Origin: a virus
Strand: one strand, 5' to 3'
Length of the DNA: 48,377 nucleotides
IMG/VR virus record: IMGVR_UViG_3300021559_000059
Span: 1 to 48,377 of that record
Shown here: positions 1 through 6,915 of the stretch, one piece after another
How positions within the stretch are numbered: position 1 is the first letter of the stretch
Layout: every line of letters begins with the position of its first letter
Made by a program: the position numbers and the translations under genes
The notes under the pieces: model-generated
What the model was told of the DNA's origin: nothing
Databases searched by the model: none
What the model saw: the letters and a program-made list of their open reading frames with translations, nothing else

Positions 1-2
1 TA

Positions 3-938
3 ATATACGATTCCATCTTCGCCTTCACGCCCCTTACTGGGATTAACTGCAACAATGCCAACTGTTCATCAGTGAACAACTATTTTGCGAGTATAAGCAC
101 TGGATTAACCTGCGTCGCAGGTCCATGTAATCTGATATATATCAACAATACCTGCGGAACACTTAGCGGCTCCGGCGCGCAAGGTTGCCTCACGGATGGT
201 GGGAATGTTTCCACAATATTCGCTTTCGGGAACGTCCTCAACTCCGGCTCCCCAAACTTTCAGACCATTCAGATAGCTAACGCTGCTTCAGTACTCGACA
301 TCAGCGGGACCATCGCCACGGCCACAACCTCCGGATGGAGCATTCTTGGCATCGGCACAGTGAACGAGCGTAGGGGAAATACGTTCACTGGACCGTTGAC
401 GCAATTTACTGGAACCTTCGCTCTTGTCGAGCAAGGCATTTGCACCAACACAACGCCAGTTACGGTCAGCGCCAACGTAGCCACAGACCAGAATTTAATG
501 ACGTGCGCTATCCCTGCGAATTTCCTTTACACGCCCGGAGTCACCTTGAGTATCTGGCTGTCCGGTGTCTACTCGACTCCTGCCGCGTCCACGACTGCTG
601 TAGTCGTCAAAGCGAAATTAGGCACGCTCACTCTGGCGACATGGACCTCTACGGCTCTAGCTGGAATACAGGCCACCAACGACCAATTCAACGTGGAAGC
701 CCATTTCACCGTTGTAACGGCAGGTACGACCGCAGTCTTTGAAGCGCATGGAAACATGGTTATTGACTTGGGTGTTGGTAACACCGTCGCAGATAGCACG
801 TTCGCGGATGTGAATACAGCGACGGTATCCCCGATAGATTTGACGGCTGCGCAAACGCTGCAAATCACCATCGCGTTCACGGTGGCTAGTGCGAGCAATT
901 CCGCAACACAGCGGCAGTTAAAGGCACAAATATGGTAA
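3..938 (+). CDS. Tail spike/adhesin, C-terminal part (gene starts at 47174)
   Basis: This is the 3' part of a gene that begins at 47174 and crosses the junction of the circular map. The reading frame is open from base 3 and matches the frame at the window end exactly. Collapsing the 126-bp repeat gives a protein of about 669 residues. The region seen here is rich in Ser, Thr, Gly and Asn with short beta-strand-like repeats and several Cys, followed by a beta-rich C-terminal domain ending in LKAQIW. The C-terminal domain resembles in style that of the 24530-26230 protein, which suggests paralogous receptor-binding modules. An internal GTG at 72 could be taken for a start, but the upstream frame is clearly coding. 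Function as a spike is inferred from composition and position at the end of the virion gene block; no enzymatic motif is recognised. Confidence 0.75.
   Translation: MYDSIFAFTPLTGINCNNANCSSVNNYFASISTGLTCVAGPCNLIYINNTCGTLSGSGAQGCLTDGGNVSTIFAFGNVLNSGSPNFQTIQIANAASVLDISGTIATATTSGWSILGIGTVNERRGNTFTGPLTQFTGTFALVEQGICTNTTPVTVSANVATDQNLMTCAIPANFLYTPGVTLSIWLSGVYSTPAASTTAVVVKAKLGTLTLATWTSTALAGIQATNDQFNVEAHFTVVTAGTTAVFEAHGNMVIDLGVGNTVADSTFADVNTATVSPIDLTAAQTLQITIAFTVASASNSATQRQLKAQIW
7..132 (+). repeat. Left copy of 126-bp terminal direct repeat
   Basis: Bases 7-132 are identical to 48252-48377. Bases 1-6 (TAATAT) do not match the bases before the right copy. The repeat lies inside a coding sequence and keeps its frame. 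It shows either a circular or circularly permuted genome or an assembly overlap; sequence alone cannot tell a true physical terminus from assembler overlap. Confidence 0.95.
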
Positions 939-949
939 GGATGGGCGAA

Positions 950-1438
950 ATGCAAAAGAGTTTCTTCTACGATTGGCGGCCACCGCTCAGCGCTTTGTTT
1001 TTCTTGCTGCTTGGATTTTGCGCAGGGAGAGCGAGGGGGCAGGGCTCGGGCTGGATTATGCGCCACCCCGACATGGTGAGAATGAGTCCATTATGGAAAA
1101 CGGATGTCTCCGCGTCACATCTGTTCTGGATTAAGTGGGGTGAAGTGGAAATCACTTACCCGCCAGAAATGTCCGCTATCAGCGCGCCAGCCTGCCGCTG
1201 GCAGGACAGCGATGACAACTCTGTCCCGCAAAAGACAAACGAATCACCGACCGGAATGACGCTCAAGGTCCAGCGTGGCCACAAGATTCATGTGGAGTGC
1301 AAAGGCTTCACGCTGAAGTCACAAGCCGAACTGATTGCGGAGTTCCCTCTAGGCAAAGATGACAAGGGCCGCAACGTGCCGAACTGGTGCCACGAAGCAC
1401 CCTGCATCGAATCGATTCACTTGAACGGGAGGGATTAG
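950..1438 (+). CDS. Exported small protein with signal peptide
   Basis: A 162-residue protein that follows the tail spike. The start at 950 is preferred because an AAGG motif lies about 10 bases upstream; starts at 932 and 941 lack that spacing. Residues about 12-30 form a hydrophobic segment (LSALFFLLLGFCAGRARG) preceded by a charged N-terminus, which looks like a Sec signal peptide with a plausible cleavage site at about residue 30. The mature part is hydrophilic, has four Cys (CRW, VECKG, WCHEAPC) and no recognised domain. The Cys pairs suggest a periplasmic disulfide protein. Position between the spike and the holin-like genes hints at a role at the cell envelope, but this is inference. 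Confidence 0.7.
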   Translation: MQKSFFYDWRPPLSALFFLLLGFCAGRARGQGSGWIMRHPDMVRMSPLWKTDVSASHLFWIKWGEVEITYPPEMSAISAPACRWQDSDDNSVPQKTNESPTGMTLKVQRGHKIHVECKGFTLKSQAELIAEFPLGKDDKGRNVPNWCHEAPCIESIHLNGRD

Positions 1439-1533
1439 TGGGTATCGCAATTATTTTCGATGGATTGATTTTGGGAGCGTTTCTATCACTCCTATTTTAC
1501 CTAGATTGGCGTAAACGGAGAACCGTTCAATGA
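1438..1533 (+). CDS. 31-residue single-span membrane peptide
   Basis: The GTG start shares its G with the TAG stop of the upstream gene (TAGTG). A strong GGGAGGG motif lies 4-5 bases upstream. The peptide is one hydrophobic segment (about residues 2-23) followed by a basic tail DWRKRRTVQ, so an N-out/C-in inner-membrane topology is expected. Size and location in a lysis-like cluster fit a small holin or lysis accessory peptide, but no family is recognised. Confidence 0.6.
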   Translation: MGIAIIFDGLILGAFLSLLFYLDWRKRRTVQ

Positions 1534-1622
1534 AAAAGTTTCTCGCTCTCGCCCTTCTCTGTAGCGCCTCGCTGGCGGAAGCGACGCAAACTGACTTTCA
1601 CGGAGCGCCATGCTGCAATTAG
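1530..1622 (+). CDS. 30-residue exported or lipoprotein-like peptide
   Basis: The ATG overlaps the TGA of the preceding gene (ATGA). MKKFLALALLCSASLAEA is a textbook signal sequence, leaving a mature part of only about 12 residues ending in APCCN. The LALLC stretch is not a canonical lipobox, so cleavage by signal peptidase I after AEA is at least as likely. The tight overlap with a membrane peptide gene is the main reason to believe it is translated. Confidence 0.5.
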   Translation: MKKFLALALLCSASLAEATQTDFHGAPCCN

Positions 1623-1663
1623 GGCCTTTCTCCTGCTCGAACAAGATGAGGGACTAGAGTGGT

Positions 1664-1888
1664 ATGGCGTTCCATGAAACAGTTGTCTTCGACGTAAAAC
1701 TGAGCAAGCGAGAACGCAAAGTACTCGAGCGCATCACCGGTGGCAAAGTGCTAGAGGAAGCCAAATTGATTATCTCTCATCGTACCGCAGATCCCAGCCC
1801 GTCTCTTTTAACTGACGCAGCTCCGGCACCGCCTCCGAGTACGGCAGCACACGTTCCCGCACACCGTCCGGGGAGGACTGACGAATGA
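1664..1888 (+). CDS. Hypothetical protein, 74 residues
   Basis: The N-terminal half is charged and helical (KLSKRERKVLERITGGKVLEE); the C-terminal half is Pro/Ala-rich and probably disordered. No family is recognised. It overlaps the next gene by ATGA, so it belongs to the same operon. Confidence 0.55.
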   Translation: MAFHETVVFDVKLSKRERKVLERITGGKVLEEAKLIISHRTADPSPSLLTDAAPAPPPSTAAHVPAHRPGRTDE

Positions 1889-2079
1889 GAAAACGAGCCT
1901 CACGATCTGCCGTTGGTGCCGAGTTGACCCACGCAATCCGTTCCATAGACACCTCTAAGGATAGCACAGTAGCAAAACGCGGGAAGCGTGTCTGTTCAAA
2001 AGTGAACAAGTTGCTGAAAATTCTAGCGTTACAGGACAGGTACCTGACTGAGTTGGCTAAGTTGGTGCGGCATGGATGA
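1885..2079 (+). CDS. Hypothetical basic protein, 64 residues
   Basis: Very basic protein rich in Lys and Arg, with a helical C-terminal half (KVNKLLKILALQDRYLTELA). A GGGAGG SD lies 9 bases before the ATG, which overlaps the upstream stop. No domain is recognised. It overlaps the following coiled-coil membrane protein by eight bases. Confidence 0.55.
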   Translation: MRKRASRSAVGAELTHAIRSIDTSKDSTVAKRGKRVCSKVNKLLKILALQDRYLTELAKLVRHG

Positions 2080-2278
2080 CCGAGACAAAGAGATATTCGA
2101 GCGGCTTGCGGCCCTTGAAACCAACCGCACAAACGACCAGGAAGCCATCAAGCTGCTGCGTGAGGAAAAGAAGGACACGACGACAACGTACCTTGCCCTC
2201 GTCGGCGTCGTCGGTGGCGTACTGAGCCTCGTGATGGCAGGGGTAACACTGATAATGCTGGTGTTTAGGAGTCACTGA
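2072..2278 (+). CDS. XhlA-like coiled-coil membrane protein (lysis accessory)
   Basis: 68 residues: a charged N-terminal coiled coil (about 1-35, EIFERLAALE, EAIKLLREEK) followed by one transmembrane helix (about 40-63) and a very short basic tail. This is the architecture of haemolysin XhlA-type proteins, which sit at the inner membrane and accompany holins in phage lysis cassettes. Its place directly before a second two-span membrane protein supports a lysis role. Assignment rests on architecture only. Confidence 0.55.
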   Translation: MDDRDKEIFERLAALETNRTNDQEAIKLLREEKKDTTTTYLALVGVVGGVLSLVMAGVTLIMLVFRSH

Positions 2279-2326
2279 CATGGGCGATAATCACGACGAC
2301 GTACAAGACGCAGCAACGGGGGAACG

Positions 2327-2611
2327 ATGAAACTCAACTGGCAAGCGTGGCTCTACGGCCTCGTCAGCGGGTTCATCGGTGGCGGAGCGGGCTCGATCGG
2401 CGCCGCTTTCGGCGGGATGGTAACGGACTTTGACCATTTCAATCCTGGTACCGGACTGCATCATCTTCTTGCACTGATGGGTACCACGTTCCTTTTTAGT
2501 GGAATCATCACGGCGGCGGCTTACCTGTCGAAGTCACCCCTACCGCAGCCCATCCCACCGCGGGAAGTCTGGACACCGGAGCAGAGAGCGGCAGCGGCAC
2601 CGAAACCGTGA
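2327..2611 (+). CDS. Putative holin-like membrane protein
   Basis: 94 residues with two hydrophobic segments: about 9-33 (Gly-rich, GFIGGGAGSIGAAFGGM) and about 45-67 (LLALMGTTFLFSGIITAAAYL), followed by a Pro-rich hydrophilic tail. GGGGGAAC upstream acts as SD. Two-span small proteins next to an XhlA-like protein are typical holin candidates. A 16-codon frame (2280-2330) ends on this ATG, but it is too short to support as a gene. No endolysin gene is adjacent, so the holin call is tentative. Confidence 0.5.
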   Translation: MKLNWQAWLYGLVSGFIGGGAGSIGAAFGGMVTDFDHFNPGTGLHHLLALMGTTFLFSGIITAAAYLSKSPLPQPIPPREVWTPEQRAAAAPKP

Positions 2612-3039
2612 GCACGTTCTACCAAGTAGACGCTGAGGTCTGGCGCGGTCCCCGGCCGGAGCCCATTGACGTGCCGCTAGTACTCAACAAGTTCAAAAGT
2701 GTGCTGGACCTCGAAGGCGAAGATGCCGACATAGCCGAGCAGAACGAACTGACACCGATGCGAGTGCTGTGTGGCGACATATCGGACTGGGAAATCTACA
2801 TACCCGTCCTTGGCTTCACCGTCAGGAAGCTCAACTACATCCTTGATGCTCTGGAGTTGGCACCGAAGCCGTGCCTAGTTCACTGTCTCCACGGCCAAGA
2901 CCGCACCGGCATTGTCATCGCAGCCTATCGAGTACGCCACGGTATGAGCAAAAAGGACGCTTGGGCGGAAGCGAGAAAGATGGGATACCGATGGTACATC
3001 AACTTCGGACTCAATCGCGTCTGGTCACAGTTCTCCTGA
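2608..3039 (+). CDS. Dual-specificity/tyrosine-phosphatase-like protein
   Basis: A 143-residue cysteine phosphatase. The GTG start overlaps the upstream TGA. The catalytic CX5R loop is intact: HCLHGQDRTG at about 92-101, with nucleophile C93, R99 and the following Thr. A candidate general acid is D57 or D60 in CGDISDWE. The order (strand VLDLEGE, acid loop, P-loop, then a helix GIVIAAYRVRHG) matches the compact dual-specificity phosphatase fold. The substrate cannot be read from sequence: phospho-Tyr/Ser/Thr proteins, inositol phosphates or RNA 5' ends are all possible. It is unusual to find it inside a lysis-like cassette of a phage. Confidence 0.8.
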   Translation: MSTFYQVDAEVWRGPRPEPIDVPLVLNKFKSVLDLEGEDADIAEQNELTPMRVLCGDISDWEIYIPVLGFTVRKLNYILDALELAPKPCLVHCLHGQDRTGIVIAAYRVRHGMSKKDAWAEARKMGYRWYINFGLNRVWSQFS

Positions 3040-3242
3040 CGGCGCTGCTCCCCGGTTGCGCTGCCAGGAAGCCCGTAGTCAAGATCATCGTGCCCCATGA
3101 CTGTATTATCTCGCTCTCGGTCGGCCCAGCCACAGAGTGTACGCTAGCAGACCCTACCCATGTGAAGTGTACGAAGGTGGTCATCGTCAGCAGGTCGGAT
3201 TGTCAGCAGTTGCAAATCATACCTAAGGAGAAATCGAAATGA
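2991..3242 (+). CDS. Small lipoprotein overlapping the phosphatase gene
   Basis: 83 residues. The start at 2991 lies inside the 3' end of the phosphatase gene in another frame, with a purine-rich GCGAGAAAG upstream. A hydrophobic stretch LVTVLLTALLPGC ends in a lipobox-like LPGC, so lipidation at Cys and outer- or inner-membrane anchoring is expected. The mature part is about 60 residues with four further Cys and a basic end. An out-of-frame, overlapping short lipoprotein in a lysis-like cassette recalls outer-membrane spanins (Rz1), but the partner i-spanin is not obvious. Confidence 0.6.
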   Translation: MVHQLRTQSRLVTVLLTALLPGCAARKPVVKIIVPHDCIISLSVGPATECTLADPTHVKCTKVVIVSRSDCQQLQIIPKEKSK

Positions 3243-3775
3243 AGAACGCAATCAGATTGGTACTATTATTGGTATTGGTAACGGTATCGGTATCGGCACA
3301 GACTCCGTTGCCGACAGAGCCTCCAATCTCACACTTAATCCTCAGTGGCACCGCTACGGGATTCAAGGGCGACACCACCACGCATCCGGCCTCAATTATG
3401 TACGCCGGGCTGCAACTCACGAAGACCATCTCGGTGGGCTACGAACAGTTGCAAGTGTCCGGTGTCGCCGTCCGGGGGCAGTTCGGTATCGCCACCTACA
3501 GCAATACCGTAGACATGCTGCTGCCGAAAGCCGTCAAGTCACACTTGCTCTTTGACCCGTCCAATTTCGTCTTCACTGTTGGCGGGGGCGCTGGCAAGTT
3601 CCTGACTCCGGTGAAGAACACGATAGGTGAGACCTTCCACATCAGCCTGACCTACCCAATGGCAGCGCATGTGGGGTGGCAGATCTTCGGCTACCAGGGC
3701 TTTCACGCACCGGGGCAGTTTATAGGCGTGAACTACAGCCAGACGGTATCAACGGGGCCTGTTTTTTATTTCTGA
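3239..3775 (+). CDS. Outer-membrane beta-barrel-like protein
   Basis: 178 residues. A clear signal peptide (about 1-20, LVLLLVLVTVSVSAQ) is followed by alternating polar/apolar strands rich in Gly, Thr and Tyr, and the protein ends in PVFYF. A terminal Phe preceded by alternating hydrophobics is the classic C-terminal signal for outer-membrane barrel insertion. Length fits an eight-stranded barrel. The ATG overlaps the upstream stop (ATGA). It is the last gene of the late block, before a terminator. A phage-encoded outer-membrane protein could alter the surface or block superinfection; that role is inference. Confidence 0.6.
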   Translation: MKNAIRLVLLLVLVTVSVSAQTPLPTEPPISHLILSGTATGFKGDTTTHPASIMYAGLQLTKTISVGYEQLQVSGVAVRGQFGIATYSNTVDMLLPKAVKSHLLFDPSNFVFTVGGGAGKFLTPVKNTIGETFHISLTYPMAAHVGWQIFGYQGFHAPGQFIGVNYSQTVSTGPVFYF

Positions 3776-3846
3776 CGCCTACGGGCTTCCTATTGCGCTC
3801 TAGGCGTATTCTGGCGTGGGGTCTAATCGGCTTCACGCCACTTTTT
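3775..3846 (+). terminator. Double hairpin and rightward terminator between convergent operons
   Basis: Two inverted repeats occupy the convergent gap. ACGCCTA (3775-3781) pairs with TAGGCGT (3801-3807). TGGCGTG (3812-3818) pairs with CACGCCA (3834-3840) and is followed by CTTTTT, which fits a Rho-independent terminator for the rightward late transcript. The second stem overlaps the last codons of the leftward gene. No T-run follows either stem on the minus strand. Confidence 0.65.
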
Positions 3847-4204
3847 GTGGGGTAACGAGGATGTAGTGGTAGGGCTTACCCGGCAACGTGCATTCCGCTA
3901 TCGTGGTGGCGGCGACACCGTGCTCGATCAGCATTGTCGCACTCAGTTTGCTCTGGCCGGGATTGCTACACTGGGTCACCTTAACGCCACCGGACAGCAC
4001 TGTCTTACTTTCAGTGTCAGCAAGGTACAGCGTCAGCTTGTTGTCGATGTCCTTCAGTTCCGCTTCCGTCTGCTTCTGTAGTTCCTTCAGCGCCACACGT
4101 TCCTCCACCAGCTTGTCGAAGTTGGCAGCGCGTCTGCCGAACATGTCCTTCGACTCCGGTATGATACCCAACTCTTCCCTAGCTTGAAGCTCTCGCTGTG
4201 TCAT
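3833..4204 (-). CDS. Hypothetical coiled-coil protein, 123 residues
   Basis: The start at 4204 is chosen because GAGGAGGG sits 6-7 bases upstream; a longer frame exists but lacks such a site. Residues about 25-55 form a charged coiled coil (KLVEERVALKELQKQTEAELK), followed by a beta-rich C-terminal part (TVLSGGVKVTQC, KPYHYILVTP). The family is not recognised. It is the last gene of the leftward early block and may have its own promoter at 4226-4255. Confidence 0.75.
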   Translation of the reverse strand: MTQRELQAREELGIIPESKDMFGRRAANFDKLVEERVALKELQKQTEAELKDIDNKLTLYLADTESKTVLSGGVKVTQCSNPGQSKLSATMLIEHGVAATTIAECTLPGKPYHYILVTPQKVA

Positions 4205-4223
4205 TGTGGTCCCTCCTCTATTG

Positions 4224-4409
4224 CTATCGTAAGTCAATCCGCTCGCCACTGTCAAGTACCCGCAATCTCAGTATCCACACACCGTCAACGTAGTCGAAGA
4301 GTTCGTAGTCACTGTAGCCGCCGTGTCGGTCTGCTGTCAGCACTAATGTCGGGTTGTTTACAGTTGGATACCAGACCCGGATATATGTCATGTGCGGTGA
4401 CATTATCAT
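4224..4409 (-). CDS. Hypothetical protein, 61 residues
   Basis: The ATG overlaps the stop of the polymerase gene (ATGA), giving a 61-residue protein; a longer upstream extension would run inside the polymerase gene. The product is beta-rich with many Tyr, Trp and Val (TYIRVWYPTVNNPTLVL, DGVWILRLRVLDSG). No family is recognised. Confidence 0.6.
   Translation of the reverse strand: MIMSPHMTYIRVWYPTVNNPTLVLTADRHGGYSDYELFDYVDGVWILRLRVLDSGERIDLR
4226..4255 (-). promoter_or_regulatory. Predicted leftward promoter for the terminal early gene
   Basis: On the minus strand, TTGACA (4255-4250) is followed after 18 bases by TACGAT (4231-4226). Transcription would begin just before the strong SD of the 3833-4204 gene. 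Spacing and -35 match the other predicted promoters in this genome. It lies inside the preceding small gene. Confidence 0.5.
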
Positions 4410-5887
4410 TTCAAGTCCGCCCAAGTAGCTCCGGTATGCCACGATGCCAGTATCGGTATCACATCGGTATGGCCACAGCACAGTACTTCCGCCATATCAC
4501 TGAGCAACGACGGCTCCTCTACCTCCACTAGCAACTCATCGTGGACTTGGAGTAGGTACCTTTGCTCGGGCCAGCATTGCCACACCAGAGCCATTCCCAG
4601 CTTCATCACAGTCTGAGCCCACGTCTGTATCTTCCAGTTCGTCGCTACCCTCTCCGCTTCAGCTCTCACTTTCTCGATTGGCGAGCGCAGCCCCGGAGTG
4701 TACAGTATCCGCCCTGACAACGAGCACCGGATGTAGCCGTTGCGCCGGCCCTCTTCCCAAGTGGAGTCGAACATGCGGCCAACACCGGGATAGACTTCGG
4801 TGAGGTACAGGTCAATGAGGCGCTGGCAATCCACTTCCGTCCAGTCCGTAGCCCCGCGGAGTATCATCTGGTCCAGCAGCCCTATCGCCGTAATGCCGTT
4901 GATGATGCCGAACCCAACCTGTTTGCCGTGGTGGCGCTGTTCCGGTGTCGGTGCCGTCACCTTGAACATCAGTTGTGCGGTCTGGGTGTGAATATCGACG
5001 CCAGTACTGAATGCCTCCAACATTCGTTCATCTTGCGATATTACCGCCATACCGCGCATCTCGATCTGGTTGAGGTCAATGGAGCCGAGCACGCAACCTG
5101 GGGGCGCCACAAAGGCACGCCTGATTTCTTTGCCGAGGTCTGAGCGTACTGGTATCGCCAGGGGATTGACACCGCCCCACCCATTGAGCCTTCCACTCGG
5201 TATCGTTGTGAGACCGAGTTCGTAACGGAAGCGGCCATCGGGAGACAGCAACCCCGGCAACACTTCGGTGTAGCTTGATTGCAGTTTGCTAATCTCTCTG
5301 TGCTCCAGTATCAGACTCACTATAGGGTGCTGTCCCTTTAGCCCCTGTAGCGCCTTCTCATCCGTACTCAACCGCTTACCCGACTTCGTTTTCCTTCTGC
5401 CAGCGAGTCCGAGATCGTCATACAGCACCTCGGCTACTTGGTCCCCACTCGTCAAGAGGAACCGTCGGCCGGCTAGGTCGTTGCAACGGTACTCCAGATC
5501 TATGAGTGCCTGAGTGAAGGCGTCGTTGAGGACGGCAAGATGGCCGCGGTCTACTAGCATCCCGTTACGCTGCATCGCCACTATCATCGGCACCACAGCT
5601 TCGTCGATGGCGAGAGCGCGTTCAAGCCCCATGTCGATAATCTTACGCTGTAGTATCGGGTACAGTCTCAGCGTGGCATCGGCGTCTCTCGCGGAATAAA
5701 AAATGGCATCCGATAACTCCACATCATCTAAAGTAGCATCAGGAAGATTCCCTAAAAAAGAGACGACATCGGAGGCTATTCCGTCAGCTACGACCTTGTT
5801 CCAGCGTGCCCGAATGTCGAGCATGGGGTCGTCAGCGGCGTCTCTGACAATCCGCTCAACTCGTTGCTGAAGTGTTTGTTTTGGCAT
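4406..5887 (-). CDS. DNA polymerase family A, C-terminal half (Exo III + polymerase)
   Basis: 493 residues from ATG 5887. It starts directly upstream of the exonuclease III motif (YSARDAD, about 64-70) and contains the complete polymerase domain: SGRLN at about 231-235, motif A SIDLNQIEMR with D271, motif B around R318/K322/F326, and motif C QVHDEL with H449-D450. Exo I and Exo II are missing here and are found in the gene at 7956-9110, so the holoenzyme is split between two genes. In motif B the residue matching E. coli Tyr766 is Asn and the Asn of NFG is Gly. The start overlaps the end of an HNH gene by 32 bp and has no good SD, so translation is probably coupled. Role: replicative polymerase of the phage. 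Confidence 0.9.
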   Translation of the reverse strand: MPKQTLQQRVERIVRDAADDPMLDIRARWNKVVADGIASDVVSFLGNLPDATLDDVELSDAIFYSARDADATLRLYPILQRKIIDMGLERALAIDEAVVPMIVAMQRNGMLVDRGHLAVLNDAFTQALIDLEYRCNDLAGRRFLLTSGDQVAEVLYDDLGLAGRRKTKSGKRLSTDEKALQGLKGQHPIVSLILEHREISKLQSSYTEVLPGLLSPDGRFRYELGLTTIPSGRLNGWGGVNPLAIPVRSDLGKEIRRAFVAPPGCVLGSIDLNQIEMRGMAVISQDERMLEAFSTGVDIHTQTAQLMFKVTAPTPEQRHHGKQVGFGIINGITAIGLLDQMILRGATDWTEVDCQRLIDLYLTEVYPGVGRMFDSTWEEGRRNGYIRCSLSGRILYTPGLRSPIEKVRAEAERVATNWKIQTWAQTVMKLGMALVWQCWPEQRYLLQVHDELLVEVEEPSLLSDMAEVLCCGHTDVIPILASWHTGATWADLK

Positions 5888-6320
5888 GAGGACAGAACCC
5901 GTAGTGACCAATGGCACAGTTACAGTTGTAGCACAATACACGGAAACCGGGACGCATCTTCAAGAGTAGCCATCGAACTAAGTTATCTGATACGCCCTTG
6001 CCTCCCATAACGTATTTGCGATGATAGCGACCACCACCATCAATGTGGTCAAAGGTTAAGAACTCATAATCAGATATTCCACAACAGGCACATTTGCCGC
6101 CGTACATAGTGAGGGCTCTCTCACGGCGACGACGGTAACATACAACAGCCGTTTCGTTTATGCGCTTTCGGTTCTTTTTGCTATATTGCTTCCGCCATTT
6201 ACGGTACCACTCCCGACGACGTTCCGACGTTTCTTTTGTAGCTGCGTGATAAGGAAACGGGGTAGATTGACGCCACTGACGCAAATACTCTTTCCGATCC
6301 TCAGTGGGGATTCTTGCCAT
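5856..6320 (-). CDS. HNH endonuclease (homing type) at the polymerase split
   Basis: 154 residues. The N-terminal third is very basic (RRREWYRKWRKQYSKKNRKR), as in DNA-binding parts of phage HNH enzymes. The nuclease core has CACCG, then TFDHIDGGG (the first His), then RVLCYNCNCAIGH with the zinc-binding Cys pairs. It lies exactly at the break of the polymerase gene and its last ten codons are polymerase sequence read in another frame. That placement is what is expected if the element split the gene. Likely acts as a site-specific nickase or cleaver that promotes its own spread; active-site geometry cannot be proven from sequence. Confidence 0.88.
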   Translation of the reverse strand: MARIPTEDRKEYLRQWRQSTPFPYHAATKETSERRREWYRKWRKQYSKKNRKRINETAVVCYRRRRERALTMYGGKCACCGISDYEFLTFDHIDGGGRYHRKYVMGGKGVSDNLVRWLLLKMRPGFRVLCYNCNCAIGHYGFCPHAKTNTSATS

Positions 6321-6326
6321 CAGCGT

Positions 6327-6527
6327 TCACTCGCTTCCCTTCTCGACGGGCCGCACGGGCGCTCCAAACTCCAAGCTGCCTACGCTGCGAATCCCGTCCT
6401 CGCCGTCGAACTCGATGCCAACCCACGGCTCAAGCTGGCGCACAATGCCTTCCCGCCCTACACAGAGGCCGTGGTAGATGTCTTGCTCTTTGGTGCCGAT
6501 GTAGCGCACTCGGTCTCCAATGTTCAT
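6327..6527 (-). CDS. Small SH3-like hypothetical protein
   Basis: 66 residues, start at 6527 (ATGA overlap with the upstream stop, AGAGGTG SD). The sequence IGDRVRYIGT, REGIVRQL and VGIEFDGEDG follows the pattern of a small SH3/KOW-like barrel in which a turn precedes each strand. Function is unknown; such folds often bind RNA or protein. Confidence 0.65.
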   Translation of the reverse strand: MNIGDRVRYIGTKEQDIYHGLCVGREGIVRQLEPWVGIEFDGEDGIRSVGSLEFGAPVRPVEKGSE

Positions 6528-6751
6528 GGCTGCGCCCACCTCTTTTCCACTTCTTCGATGCGTGCATGGAGCATGTAGGATTCGCGGTTGCTCTTTAGGC
6601 CCAACGCGCTAAACGGAACGGTGATGAGGAGATTTACCGCTGCTTGCCACCACCAATGGAACGCCAAACAAGCGCCTCCAAAGATAGCGCCCAAGAAAAG
6701 TAGAACAATACCTTCCCAGAATCCAAGGTTAATTTTCTGTTCATCGCTCAT
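6524..6751 (-). CDS. Two-span membrane protein, 75 residues
   Basis: The start MSDEQK at 6751 has a very strong GAGGAGGAAAGGA upstream and overlaps the stop of the preceding small gene. Two hydrophobic segments (about 9-30 and 35-50, with HWWWQ between them) are followed by a charged C-terminal tail LHARIEEVEKRW. No family is recognised. Confidence 0.7.
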   Translation of the reverse strand: MSDEQKINLGFWEGIVLLFLGAIFGGACLAFHWWWQAAVNLLITVPFSALGLKSNRESYMLHARIEEVEKRWAQP

Positions 6752-6915
6752 ATTTCCTTTCCTCCTCCGAGGGCCGCTCGGCGCCCCCAAACTGCACCTC
6801 GATAAAATCTGAAATGGTTTGGCTCCGCTTCGCATCGGCAGCACCAGCGCTGCGTTGAACCGCACATGCAGAAAGTCTCGGCTTTGCAGCCAAATAGCCA
6901 GCATAGCAATCTCAT
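6748..6915 (-). CDS. Cys-rich small protein, 55 residues
   Basis: A short gene found from its signals: GGAAGGTG lies before ATG 6915, and the stop TGA overlaps the next ATG (ATGA). The product begins MRLLCWLFGCKAETFCMCG and has eight Cys, including CMCG and CCRC pairs, so it is probably a zinc-binding knuckle protein. Function is unknown. It fills what otherwise looks like a gap of about 230 bp. Confidence 0.6.
   Translation of the reverse strand: MRLLCWLFGCKAETFCMCGSTQRWCCRCEAEPNHFRFYRGAVWGRRAALGGGKEI

Noticed and set aside
2280-2330. 16-codon frame before the holin-like gene
   Set aside because: Too short and of no clear composition to support as a gene.
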